DNA of 64,000 bases, taken from NCBI GenBank assembly GCA_025094145.1, contig JALLLS010000068.1, positions 1-64,000 of the forward strand. The letters are read 5' to 3'. The notes beneath the pieces are model-generated. The model worked only from the letters and a program-made list of their open reading frames with translations. It was not told the origin of the DNA and ran no database searches. Shown one piece after another: positions 21,371 through 32,950 of the stretch (position 1 is the stretch's first letter; the number at the start of each line of letters is the position of its first letter). Origin of the DNA: Spinellus fusiger. Taxonomy: Eukaryota; Mucoromycota; Mucoromycetes; Mucorales; Phycomycetaceae. Both the position numbers and the translations under genes were made by a program.

Positions 21371-22746
21371 CAGTCCCACGTAATAAGTGACTGGAAAAAA
21401 TATTAATTTTTTTTGAATTCTTTTTTTTGAAAAATAAAGGTATTTCTATCAGTCCAAGATGTTCATAATAAAAAGTTCATGGAATAACACGAGATTTGGA
21501 ACAGTTGTTCTTTAGATGATTATCTACATTTTCATTATATAAATATTTCTCAGTACTTTGTAGCAAAGCTTTTATTCTTCATCACAGCGGAGCACCTCCT
21601 TGGCATACTATCAACTAAATTTTCCAAAAATTCATTTGGAATCTTCTCCCATTCACTACGCAAGCATTGTTCAAGCTGTTGTGCATTGGCTATGCTTTTT
21701 CGATGCGGATTGATCTTCTTTTCAAGATAAGCCCAAACATATTCAATTGGGCTAAGATCTGGACTTTGTGCAGGCCAAAAATCAAAACCTTCGATCATAC
21801 ATCTCTCCTGTTTGTACCATCTGCTATATCCTCCAGTATGGCAAGGAGCACCGTCTTCTTGGAAGAGCATGGTCTCATTGAGGTTCTTTTACAATCTCTG
21901 GAACCAGGGAAGAAAGTATTTGGCAAGTACATTGACATACTTGTCTTGATCAACTGACCCCTCCAAGAGTACAAGAGGTCCTACACCTCCACGCCAAAAG
22001 CAACCCCAAACCATGACTGAACCTTTGCCATACTTGTATGTCCTTTGAGTATGACGCTCCTCATACCTCTCACCCATTTTTCTGATCACTCTAGTTCCTT
22101 TATCGTTGCCCACAACTGTGAAACGAGACTCATCAGACCAAACGACGTTACTCCACCTATCCACTGGCCAATCAACCTTGTTTCTACACCATTCCAATCG
22201 CCTTTGCTTATGAGTAAGTGTCATACCAGGTTTCCTTGATGGTGAGCATGAAAAAACCCGAGTTCATTCATGTATTTTACAAATGTGCTATGGCAAATAT
22301 CCACGCCTGCATCATTGATATTCTTCAAATAATATGCAATTGTTTGCATAGGGTTTCTGCGAATAGATAAAACAATTGCCAGTTTTGAAGTAGATGAAAC
22401 CTTTTCAGGTCTTCCTGTACGCAATTTAGGTCGATTTATGCCTTTGTTCTTATACAATTGGATAATACTGCCCACTGTGCTCACTGGGATATCAAGATCG
22501 TCAGAAATCTCTTGATAAGTAGCATATCTTTTCCATTGTCCAATGATTTGACCTCTAATAAACATATCATGCTCCCTTCTTTTAATAGAAGTATCTTCAT
22601 GTTCTTGGCTAAGAGTTGGCTGATTTTCATTGCTTGAAGACATTTTTTGAATAAGTTATAAAAGAAAAGAAAAGAGGTCTATTTTATTTTTGAAGAATAA
22701 AAAAAGGAAATTAATATTTTTTCCAGTCACTTATTACGTGGGAGTG
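21371..22746 (-). mobile_element. Tc1/mariner transposon with clear TIRs and TA target duplication
   Basis: The ends read CAGTCCCACGTAATAAGTGA (21371) and, on the other strand, CACTCCCACGTAATAAGTGA (22746). The TIRs are about 38-40 bp, reaching into TGGAAAAAATATTAATTT with one terminal mismatch. TA flanks both ends (21369-21370, 22747-22748). The 1376-bp size and a single transposase gene on the minus strand fit the Tc1 group. The transposase has only two visible lesions, so this is the youngest-looking DNA transposon in the window. Confidence 0.9.
21550..22643 (-). pseudogene. Tc1-type DDE transposase with one frameshift and one stop
   Basis: It opens at the ATG at 22643. The N-terminal half carries two helix-turn-helix regions (RGQIIGQWKRYATYQEISDD, NRPKLRTGRPEKVSS). 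A 1-nt frame change near 22224-22240 switches to the frame with VVWSDESRFTV (first Asp). A TAA at 21889-21891 follows FLPWFQRL, and the same frame then continues with MLFQEDGAPCHT (second Asp) and WPAQSPDLSPIEYVWAYLE (final Glu), ending at 21550. The catalytic DDE residues are all present. About 364 codons is somewhat above the 340-350 usual for the family. Confidence 0.88.
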
Positions 22747-22749
22747 TAT

Positions 22750-23580
22750 ATATCTATAACAGTGTTTAAAATACAAGAAGAAAGTTTTATTACAAGGTTA
22801 ATTAATAGCCACTGTGGCCACCCTTGGCATCAATGACGGCCTGGCATCTCCGCCTTATGCTGGCAATAAGGGTGTCTATTGCCTTTGATATTTTACCCCA
22901 TCTCAGCGTCAGGGCAGTACCTAACTATTATTTGGTAAAATATACTCTTATGCCCTTTCTAATGATTTTCTTGAGGCGGGCCCATAGATGCTCCATTGAA
23001 TTGATATTGATATTGTAAAGACCATTAAAGAGTCATTACTATACTGTTAACTACTCTCTAATTGAGTTGCCTTGCTTGTATGAGGTCTAGCATTGTTTTC
23101 TTGTAAGTGGTAACTGACTTCAGGGTTTATATGAGAGAGGATTACTTGAGTTCAGGGCATTAGACATCTCCCAAGACATTGATGTACTTGTTGAAGTTTA
23201 TCTTACCCTTCACTATGATCTAGCTCCCAACACCCTCATTGTTAAATTAACCCAACTATCATTTCACCACCTCCAAACCTCCTTGTCTCATTGAGATGCT
23301 TCAAGATATTCCGTATAGTGGAAGTAGACATGCTGAACATACAATATGTCTTGACTTGGGTAGTGTTCAGGTTCAATACTTCATACAAGATATCTGAACA
23401 AGTCTCGAGATGGTATATTTCCCATACATCTCTAGGGTCTTGGTGAAGATATTTACAGTGTTGGATGATTCAGACATTATATAAAAATAAGTGTTATGAA
23501 ATAAAAGAAATAGTGTATGTTATTTTTCAGTATAACAGTTGCAATAAAGCTGAGACATCTTTTGGATAGCGTCCTTATTA
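22750..23580 (-). mobile_element. Decayed Tc1/mariner-like transposon, copy 2 (inverted, internally deleted)
   Basis: 22834-23283 is closely similar to the reverse complement of about 19590-20031 in copy 1. 23290-23480 resembles the reverse complement of 19030-19230 more distantly. About 320 bp of transposase middle, present in copy 1, are missing. Together with copy 1 it forms a large imperfect palindrome around the repeat cluster and the younger Tc1 element. Ends are not defined. Confidence 0.65.
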
Positions 23581-23593
23581 TCTTGCAAGAGAG

Positions 23594-24183
23594 TTGCCAA
23601 GAGTATCAAAGACCAATTATATTAGATGGCCAATAATAACTGAGGAAAGGGTATATAAGTTCCTTATATATAAAAGAATAATAAAATCGTCTTTTCGCTC
23701 ACTGTTAAGTATTTTTGAACTGTCTGAAGAAGCAGCCGTTTGCTTAAAGAAGTTAATAGATAAAGAACAAGTGCCTAAAGCATCTAAATCCGTCTTTGTG
23801 TTCTGTACCCTTTTCCGCCTTATTTTGTGCATTACATTTGTTCTCAAGTCCTGCTACCTTACTAGTGACCAACTGCCTAGCATTTCATCTCACAAGTAGA
23901 TCTTTCTTTTATCACAGTGCCCAATATTACACAATAGCCTGGAAATTATGAAAAAGGGTGGTTGCTTATTGAGGGTCACTTTATTAGGAACAGCATACAA
24001 CTACAATATGGACACGTCATTTATTTTGCTTTTAAATACTACTTAACAGTCTGTAATATAAGTCAATTATTATATATGCCACACGTCATAACGTGTCAGT
24101 CTATTGAATAAAGAATAAATAAAATCAGTTTCCTGATTATTTTGATCTTAGTTTTCTGTTAACACGACTTTATTCACTTTATC
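23594..24183. other. No assignable gene
   Basis: A 101-codon open frame on the plus strand (23594-23899) lacks an ATG at its start and shows no family I know; it could be an exon remnant. A Tc1-like terminal sequence (GGGTCACTTTATTAGGAAC) occurs near 23968. Nothing else is supportable. Confidence 0.35.
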
Positions 24184-26871
24184 ATGCATAAAAAAGTATC
24201 TATTTTCAATTTTTCATCTGAAGAACCAAGCATCAAATATTTTAAACACTCGCCTGTTTCTAAATGGGACTTTGAGTCTTATAAAAAAGATATAATTAAG
24301 AAAAGTAGAATAATGCCCAAGACAAGTTCAATTTGCTCCAAGTATTGACTTTGCTTAAATAATTTATCATGCCTAAATAATTTATCAAAAGAAAATCAGG
24401 TGGTTGTAGATGCTTTAATCAAAGAATTTGTAAGTATAACATCTCTGTTTTTTTAAAGTGGATTCTAGTCAACTTATTCTTGATATTATGTATAGAAGAA
24501 TTTATCACAGAAGCAACCACAACAAGTGCAAATAAGCACAAACTATTATAATTATGGAACAGTTGGTGCTCAAGGAAGAAATATTGGGAATAACTATTAT
24601 TTTGCCCCTGATAAGACAGTATTTGAAGCATTAAACAAATTGGAAAAGGTGGAAGAAACAGAGAAAAACCACATTGAATCACACACCTTACCAAAAAAGT
24701 GTCGATTTAGTAAGTGCTTAAATAAGTAAGAAAAAATGAGGGACAAACACAGTATACAGGATATATAATATATACTGTAATTTTGGGCAATGCAAGATCT
24801 TAGGAGGCTAGTAGGTCTCAGAGTGAGGTTGCTATGGACACAGGTTTCTTGGGACAGATAGTATGCTTGGGGATATACTGTGGTAGTCCTGATATAGAGG
24901 TAGCCAAACAATAGAGAGACTTGGCAGGTATAAAATGTGGCCAAGTGAGGTAGTGTGCTTGTAATAGATAGAACCAAGCAGGGAAACAGGAGAATGGTAG
25001 CAGATAACAAAATAAATAGAAAGAGTATCTAGGTCAACAAAATCAGACTTGCACAATATCTAGACAGCCCTTGCTTCTGCAAATAGTACACAGTTACTAT
25101 TTGTAAACTTTGATGATTTATTCAAGAGAAAAAAATACTGTTTATATAGCTATTTAATCAAGGAGTTGTAACTATTTGCCCTGAACATTAAGTCTAACAT
25201 TCAGGGAGGTTTTGTTTGTTGTCTTCATCTTGCCTCAAAGTACTGTCAGGGGCAACTGACATTACTTACAATACTAAAAATACTTGTGTTTTTAAAAGGA
25301 TATTTTCTCTACCTAACTATAAATATACATAACATTATACATTTATATATTATAACATTGATAGGATTATATAAATATTTTTAATTATGAGAGAGATTAT
25401 ATCTACAAGAAGAGATACTGTTTATGAATATAAGTTTGTTTATATAATTTAATTTTGTCTACAATAAATATACAAATATATTGTAAACTAAGGTATTATT
25501 ATTTTATATAAAAATTAAAAATTGTATTATTTATATTAATATATTTAATTTATATAGTTAATTCTATTTTATAGGCTTGTAGATGTTCTTTAATATGAAA
25601 ATCTAACATGCTTTAATTAGACCATTTGGATGAAGGCAAGTTTATTCAATAAAGACTTTACATATATTTGACAAGAGAACACTGACATATACTGTCTATT
25701 TTTACTGTAGAAAAAAACAAATCACCAGAATCAGAATCACCAGAAATGTCATTACTGGAAGTGCCAGAACATGAATCATTTCTCAGACACAACAGATGAA
25801 TCATTTGAGGAAACTCATTCACTTTCCAAATATAGTGAGGCATTTAAACAGCGCCAATATATTTTAGTATTGAATGAATTTGACAATATACTTTTTAACA
25901 AAGCAAAAGTTCATAATATGGATAATGAACTTAGCCTGGATGAAAGATTTTAAGTTATCAATAAATAACTATGATAAAATAAAATACTCATATATAAATC
26001 CTATAGGCTTTTATCCTCAATCAAATATTATGACAACTGCCCTGTAGAATCTCTACTTCAACCTTTTGTTTTCTCAGACCAAACATACAGTGAAATAAGA
26101 AAATGGAGAAGAGTAAGTTAAATGAATGTATATAATGTATATAAGCTTACAGTTTTCTTAATTTAATAATAGTCAAAAAAGAATACTTCCTATCTCAAAT
26201 CATACCAGAAGATCATCCAACAGAAGAAAATATATTTCAATGAGACTTGGGCGTGTTCTTGGTTAATTTGAGAGAAACTTTAGACAGACAGCCTCTAAAA
26301 AACAATAAGAAACAATCAGAGATGGATTTTTTGGTGCAGAATGTATCAATACTTTTAAGATTTGTTTTCAATTCTAAATCAAAAGTTGTTGTTTCTTGGT
26401 ATGTCTTTTTAATTGGAAAAAAAAAATTCATTCTCATATATTTTTTCTTATAGGGAGAAGCTTTCTAAATCAAATAAGAACATCATGGGAAAATTAATAA
26501 CCACAGGCTTTCTGATACATGACAGCAACCAAGAATTAGGCTGTGGAGAGATTAAGGTGAGCAGTGCCGATGAAAGACTGCAAGAAGAAGACAGAGCCCG
26601 TCTAGGAGAGACATTAAAAAGACAGCTTCACCATCGGATAAAACAAGCAAGATCACAAAGAGAATTCTTTGTATTTGGAATGTTTGTTACTAGCAATTCC
26701 ATGGAATTATATCGTAGCTCTTTTTCAATGGAAAATGGATATAGTCTATTTTTACAAAGTAAAATAATGCTTCTAACTTTACAATCAACATATACTTCAC
26801 TAGAAGAATCCCTGGAGATTCTGTTTAGTTTTAAGGTAAACTTAACAATACCACACATATCGATAGAATAA
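24184..26871 (+). pseudogene. Decayed multi-exon gene of unknown function
   Basis: Coding-like blocks on the plus strand with splice-like borders: 24184-24346 (MHKKVSIFNFSSEEPSIKYF), 24526-24729 (NYYNYGTVGAQGRNIGNNYY), 25771-25953, 26039-26112, 26173-26398 and 26454-26871 (HDSNQELGCGEIKVSSADER, QREFFVFGMFVTSNSMELY). A clean 55-nt intron (26399-26453) joins the last two in frame. A TGA near 26241 and mixed frames elsewhere show decay. A 142-bp coding-like repeat follows at 26985. It resembles, from memory, multicopy hypothetical proteins of Mucorales; I know of no function. Confidence 0.45.
24770..25257 (-). repeat. Possible solo LTR on the minus strand
   Basis: On the minus strand a segment begins TGTCAGTTGCCCCTGACA (a short palindrome) at 25257, followed by a TATA-like CTATATAAACAG and by AATAAATCATC. 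That order resembles an LTR promoter and polyadenylation region. I found no matching CA end with a target duplication. The segment lies between blocks of the decayed gene, which would explain its disruption. Confidence 0.3.
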
Positions 26872-26984
26872 CTAATAAGGATGAAAAATAGGAATCAATT
26901 ACCAATACACTACAGGACCCTTCTGAATATAAGCAGCCCTATATTTACCATGAGTATGATGATCATCTCAGGCCAACAGTTTGC

Positions 26985-27127
26985 TTTATTTGATTCTTCA
27001 AATTAAGCTATTTTCTTTTTATGACTTTTGGGCCTATGCTATTGAGCATTTAAATAATAAAGGCAAAGTATTATTATTTTTCCAAGTTCTGAAGTATATT
27101 GGACATGGACCTATCAAGCTAGAAGTA
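26985..27127 (+). repeat. Dispersed about 142-bp repeat, copy 2
   Basis: This is the second copy of the coding-like unit at 21099-21241. Here it follows the decayed multi-exon gene in the same orientation and continues as KLEVAGHAA and a stop at about 27142, so this is probably the original context: a terminal exon of that gene. Confidence 0.75.
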
Positions 27128-27144
27128 GCTGGACACGCTGCTTG

Positions 27145-27938
27145 ATGAGAAATCTAATCTTTTAATTTATTTGTATTATTAATATTTCAATATCTATTAG
27201 AAATAATCTACGTTTTGAATGAGGTCCTATATTTTAAATATCTTAATTGTTTTAAAATTAATATCTTTTTTTTTTAGGTATTAATAGTTTCTAGAGACGT
27301 CAACAATAAATTATTGATTCTATTTTTTTTTCTGAATTAAATCTTTATTTAAATCAATATTCCAATTTTAAAGAATCCAAAATCTAAATCTTTTAAAACG
27401 TTTCTCAATGCAATCATCCATAAAATAGTCAAAGATTCAAGTACAATAATTGCCAGATTGGAAATAAAGAATAGTAGAATGGGTAACACTATTGAGAATT
27501 CAATGGTAAGGTCATTAGTGACATTCTTTTCCTTCAAGTCGATGCTACTATTTGTTTGATTGTATGTTTAGAGTAAATGTTTGAAGTGAGAAATAAAATA
27601 GTAGTTAAGAATAAGGCCAAGCATAGTTGATTCAATACAAACAACGATTTTATTCACTAGAACCCCATAAGACTATAATGCTGTCTTAAATGCCACCATG
27701 AAGCCTTTGATCAGTACTCAGTAAACACCTTTGAGAGATGTTTGATTAATGATCATTGTTCCTAGTCTTTATAATAAAGTGACTAGGAAAATTTAATTGT
27801 ATCTTCCAAACTCCATGCTATTTCTATACTAAAAAAAATAACATACATGCTGAATTCTTCTTTGAATTCATCAGACTCAAAAACGAGATACTTTTATTAA
27901 AACAAACTTGACAAGTATATTTATACTAAATAAATATA
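27145..27938. other. AT-rich intergenic DNA with one short minus-strand frame
   Basis: A 62-codon ATG frame at 27537-27349 on the minus strand has a hydrophobic centre but no recognised family. A Tc1-like terminal sequence (AAAGTGACTAGG) occurs near 27777. No further feature is supportable. Confidence 0.4.
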
Positions 27939-28846
27939 CAATCTCATGCAATAAGTGAGTGAACGGCGAACCAATCTTTCATTTTCTTATTCAATAATAA
28001 AATAAAAGTGTTTTTCTTTTCTTTTATAGCTTATTCAAAAGATAGTCCTATAAAAAGAAGAGAATATGCTATTTTTCTTAGAGGTCAAATCACAGGACAA
28101 CAGAAAATACATGATAATTATCAAGAGATTGCTGACGATCTTGACCTCCCAAAGAGCACAGGAACATATAGTAGATGGTACAAACAAGAGAGGTGTATGA
28201 TTCAATGGTTTGATTTTTGGCCTGCACAAAGTCCAGATATTAACTCAATTGAGCATGTCTGGGCTTATCTTGAGAAAAAGATCAAGCTTCATTGAAAAAG
28301 TATAACCAATGCAAAACAGCTTAAACGATGCTTGTGTGATGAATGGTAAAAGATATCAAATGAATTTATGGGAAATTTAGTGGATAGAATGCCAAAGAAG
28401 TGCTCTGCTGTGATTAAGAATAAAAGCTTTGCTAAAAGGTACTGAACACTATCTTTATAATAAAAATGTAGACAATCATCTTGTTACAAATAAGGAAAGA
28501 TTCTGTCCCTAGAAGCTAGAGAAGGGAAGATTATTGTCCGTGCATTTTTATAGAGAATGCTATTGAAAATTAGTCTTATATCAGACATACCTTAGAGGAA
28601 GAGGTGTATAAGTAGTCTTTGGATTTTGAAGAATTAAGTCTTTGAGAAATATACCTTTTTACCAACTTAACACACCTCTTGTTTTTTGGGCTTTTGAACA
28701 ATCTAAAGAATAACTATTCCAAATCTTGTGTTATTCCATGAACCTTTTATTATGAACATCTTGGACTGATAGATATGCCTTTATTTTTGAAAATAAAATA
28801 AAAATGAAAAAAATTGATTTGTCGTCTCATTTATTACATGGAACTG
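27939..28846 (+). mobile_element. Internally deleted copy of the 21371-22746 Tc1 family
   Basis: The left end CAATCTCATGCAATAAGTGA (27939, preceded by TA) and the right end ...TTATTACATGGAACTG (28846) are diverged forms of the TIRs of the 1376-bp element. The transposase frame (28008-28295) has the first helix-turn-helix (RRE..IFLRGQITGQ) fused directly to the C-terminal GTYSRWYKQERCM and WPAQSPDINSIEHVW. The middle, including both catalytic Asp residues, is missing. About 190 bp of unrelated DNA (28490-28690) is inserted in the part downstream of the transposase. Confidence 0.85.
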
Positions 28847-28913
28847 GATTTAATGTAATTTAAAAAATAAAAATAGAGAGAGAGAAAGAAGATGTTTTTC
28901 AGTAATTATATTA

Positions 28914-31510
28914 CTAGCAGCCATACATCGGCCCACGACGGGAATTTTGCAACCTACGCTTTGCTTCGGGGAAAATTTGCCCTTTGTAACGGGCCGTGAC
29001 CGCTAGCCCTTTGGGTGTGTACATTAAGCCAATGTTTATCAGAGCTGTGTGATTTAATAAAAGCATCTCGCATTTGGGTCTGATCATTCTTCTTGAATTT
29101 AGCATTGTGAGATAATAACATATATGTGGTTCATTTATTTATGTATTTTATGATTCTAATCTAAATTTAAAGTTCAGGATATACAATATTTTCAGTTTGA
29201 TGAATTTGGCTTGGAAAGAGAACAGATGTTTTTGATATTGGTGGCTCTTGAAAAGGCAACATATAATTGACCATGAGTAAAAACAGGTGTGCAAAGATCA
29301 ATGCCAACATTGTTGAGCGATTGACCCTGAGACTTGTTTATAGTCATGGCAAAGCAAAGACGAGCTGGAAATTGTTTTCTTGATAAAATGAAAGGATACT
29401 CTCCTTCATTAGTATTTAGATTCAACCTGGGGATTATAGATTCAGCATCTTCACCAGATTGGTCTTTATAGCTAACAAAGAGAGCGTATTGACCAATGTG
29501 TTTTACAATCATTCTGGTACCATTGCATAGGCCTTTTGCAGGATTAAAGTTTCTTAGGAGTATTACTGGAGCACCTATTTTCAGTTTGAGTTTTGATAGT
29601 GGGAGTCCAGCAGGATTAAGCAACTTTAAATATTCGTCAGAAAGTTGATGAAGTTCCTCAGCAGGATCATAATCGATTTTGTCTGCTGAATTTAGTGTTA
29701 TCAATTGGCCTGGTAGGAGCTGTAAGACTTTTTTGTTTATATAATCGACATTATCATTTCTGCTGGAGGGAATGGTCGATTTGAGTAGGATTTGATTATT
29801 TGTTAAGGAGTGTAGTAATATCTCGCGACTAAAGATGCTGTTTATGAATAGATTCATATCATTTGTTTGCTGGATAAAAGATGGAATGTTGATTTGCTGA
29901 TTTTGTAATTGTGGATCATAGTTGAGAGCAGATAACCATTCTATATAGCGAATGCTATTGTTATTGCTAATGCTGCGTTGTAGTCGCATGTTTTCTGTTA
30001 GTTTCAAGACTTTGAGATTTCTCCAAATATAAGAATATCTAATTGACGCCTGTACAATATCGCTTCTGTCACCGTTTTTGACCACAAGGGGTATTTGAGA
30101 AAAATCTCCACCAAGAACAAAAGGAACTCCACCAAACATACTGTCGCTATCTCTTACATCTTTTAACATTCTGTCCACGGCTTCGAAACAAAATTTGTTT
30201 TGCATTGGGACTTCATCCCAGATAATTAGACTTGCTTTTCTTAAAAGATGTGCAAGCTGACTATTTTTTGTTACAGCACAGGAGGATGACTTGTGGATGG
30301 ATATTGGGATTTTGAATCTAGAATGTGAGGTACGACCTCCTGAAAAAAGTAAAGCAGCAATGCTCGAAGAGGCAACACATATCACAATTTTCTTTTGACT
30401 ACGAAAGTAATGACACAAAGCAGAATAGATAAATGTTTTGCCTGTACCAGCAGGACCTTGTAAAAAGAAATTTGCTTGTGTTGGGCTTTCTGTTGTAAAT
30501 TTTGTGATTGTGTCAAATGCTTCACGTTGTCCACTATTCAGGCTTTCATATTTTAACTGATATTGATCTCTTTCTGAAATGGCATCATAATCTGATTCAG
30601 ATTGAATGAGTCTATTCTCATGTTGAGTTTGGCCATTCTGGATAAGAGATTCACTCCAGTTATAAATATATAAAGGCAGATCAAAATCAGAAAGTGATTT
30701 TCCAAAATCGTGCAAGCCATTGTCAATCAAGTAAAGACCGTAGTCTAGTGTAGACATGCTATTGTAAAACATAGTTATTGGATTGAATATCTCATGATTT
30801 GGGTCTTGAAATATCTGCTGAAGACGGTGTTCGAGATCATCACAAAAGTTTTCGCGGTATTTAATCCAGATTGATAAAGCATCTATAACTTCCCCGTACA
30901 TTAAAGATGTAACAAATAAAAGACGTAGGCCATTCCCACTACTGAAAACAATGGCTTCATCAAAGCATTTTATCCATTCTTGATCATCTTCGATTAAGTG
31001 CAAGGTAGGGCACGCATGTTTAAATGTTGGGTGTACATGCCCGTCTATTGTTCTTATGTCTTCAAAAGACGTAGGTCCCCTTACAGTTGTAAGTAACAAT
31101 CGTAGATAATATCTTTCGCCACTGATAGGGTTACAGAAATACATCCTTCCTAATGCTAAACTCTTTCGTCTTGGAAGCCACTCTCTTGTCTTTGCTTTAT
31201 AAACATGGCTCTGTGGAAACTCTTGGTAAAGATGTAATCTATCATTTTCATTGTTCAGATTATAGTCAAAGAAAGCCATGAGCATTGATTTGCTTTTATG
31301 CATATTTTCACGCAGCTCTTCGGCTGTTGCATTTTGATTAAAGTACACAGGCTGTTCATTTTTCAAGTGTACTGGAAGTTGAATCACAGTAGGATCTTCT
31401 TCATGAATTGGATATTCAAATATCCTCTAAAAAGCTTCAGTAGGTCCAATATAGCGACCTTAGAGATTGAAAGTATCTTTATGATTTTTTTTTCAATTTA
31501 TTAGAATGAT
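28914..31510 (-). mobile_element. Helitron remnant (helicase half and 3' end)
   Basis: A Helitron-type helicase gene on the minus strand is followed by a GC-richer tail that ends ...GGCTGCTAG|T at 28914. CTAG followed by T, with a small GGCC/GGCT stem just upstream, is the terminus expected of Helitrons (CTRR, insertion between A and T). The 5' TC terminus and the HUH replication initiator domain were not found, so the element is truncated near 31500. The tail contains a conserved-looking short frame (YTPKGLAVTARYKGQIFPEA and RRGPMYGC at 29105-28914). Confidence 0.75.
29192..31480 (-). pseudogene. Helitron helicase (PIF1-like), N-terminally truncated
   Basis: About 730 codons are open from 31387 to 29192. 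They contain Walker A GPAGTGKTF, Walker B LIIWDEVPM, and GGDFSQIP, LTENMRL and TINKSQGQSL, ending with FTHGQLYVAFSRATN. The order is that of SF1 PIF1/Helitron helicases, which unwind DNA during rolling-circle transposition. Upstream the same frame continues with GRYIGPTEAF and RIFEYPIHEEDPT but with a TAG at 31427-31429 and a TAA just before GRYIGP. The first ATG of the open part lies about 30 codons in. No HUH nuclease domain is visible. This is probably a relic, although the helicase block itself is clean. Confidence 0.82.
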
Positions 31511-32923
31511 ATGTTCTGCTAATTATCTAAGGTGTGTCAACAAAGAACCATTAAATAATAAAGCTTGGAAGTAAACCAAGTTTAAACTGTACACTACCAC
31601 AGTTTACCTTCTTACATTGCACATCATATTTAATTTTAGAGATATTACCATAATGGACAGAGTTAACACCGATAATAATTCCACTATCCTAAGATAAGAA
31701 ATGAGAAGGTTGTGTATCTAAAATAGACAAGGGCTTTTATTATGTAGGGTACTTATCACAAAGAAAAGTGGCCTCAGTTTTATTAACATAGTATTTTTTT
31801 AATCCCGGAAGTAGATATAAGCTATATTTTAATTAATATATTTTAATTGTCATTATAGGTATTTGCAAGTTGTTGTTTTATACATACCAAAAATATGAGA
31901 AGAAATTCGATAAAAAATATTAATTGCCTTTATCCATCCTATTGACACTCACTGTTCAACCGGACCATTCTCAAGACCCATCTCATTACAGACTTGCTGT
32001 CTTTGGAGCATCTGTTGATTTGATAACGCATAAAAACAATAAAGTTATTATCAAATTGAAATACCCAATTAAAGGGGACTGTTTTGCTGGCACCATTTAT
32101 GATATTATATTTTGTACTCGGAACTTGTAGAATTAACAATGAAGAAATCACGAGGCAAAAGAATGCTTATGTCAAAAATGATGTAACACCTTGGTATGAC
32201 AAGGCAAGATGGTCTGTGTCTAATGTATCCACGTTACTTATGCAGTAGAGCAAATAAGGAGGTTTGCCTAATACACAGCAGATATTTCTTATTCATTTAT
32301 CTTTGTACTTATTAATCTATATGAATGATGAGTCTATGGGTATATACCACTCTATGGAGTCAATTGCTGTGACTATGGTGGATAGCCACAGTGGGAAAGA
32401 ATATAAACAGTTCATATGCAGTTATGACTAGAGCACCTTTACGTTGATATTGTTTCCTTATCGACCACAGCATCAATCAGAATCTTATTGGACAGACACG
32501 CGTATAAGTAGGAAGTGAGATTTTATTAACAATTTCAATGACAAGTTTTCATTATCTCTTTATGATTTTACTGTCTTTTCATTGGACAGTCTATAGAATA
32601 GCACACACACACACACACACATCTTTTCTCCTTCCAATGTACAGTTAATTCTTTATAGATGAGCTATTAAAAATAAAAATAATATTTCTGTTGATATCTT
32701 TATAGAATGCAAGACTGTAGTATGCAGTATAATTCAGCATAAAGGCATTTAGTAACACTAGAACTGCCAGAATAGTATATTTCTGAGAGATAAAAAAACT
32801 AAAGTCAGAAAGTGAGCCATTCCTATAAGTAAAGTGACCCTATCAAGCCACCGGGTTGATTCTATCCATAAATGGAAGCTGACATGTGGATCCATTTCAA
32901 CCACTTTAACAAGCACGGCTCTT
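31511..32923. other. Intergenic stretch with a (CA)n microsatellite
   Basis: A CA run of about 20 bp lies near 32600-32620. A 68-codon ATG frame at 31924-32130 (+), with HSQDPSHYRLAVFGASVDLI, reads like a decayed exon but I cannot place it. TATA/TA-rich segments and a Tc1-like terminal sequence (AAAGTGACC near 32831) are the only other structure I see. Confidence 0.4.
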
Positions 32924-32950
32924 ATGTTTTCTAGTTCTTTGCTTTGTAGT

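Noticed and set aside
24597..25010. 137-codon hydrophobic frame on the minus strand
   Set aside because: It overlaps a better coding-like block on the plus strand, and its hydrophobicity comes from AT-rich DNA read in reverse.
32598..32622. (CA)n tract as a possible regulatory element
   Set aside because: An ordinary microsatellite, with no sign of function.
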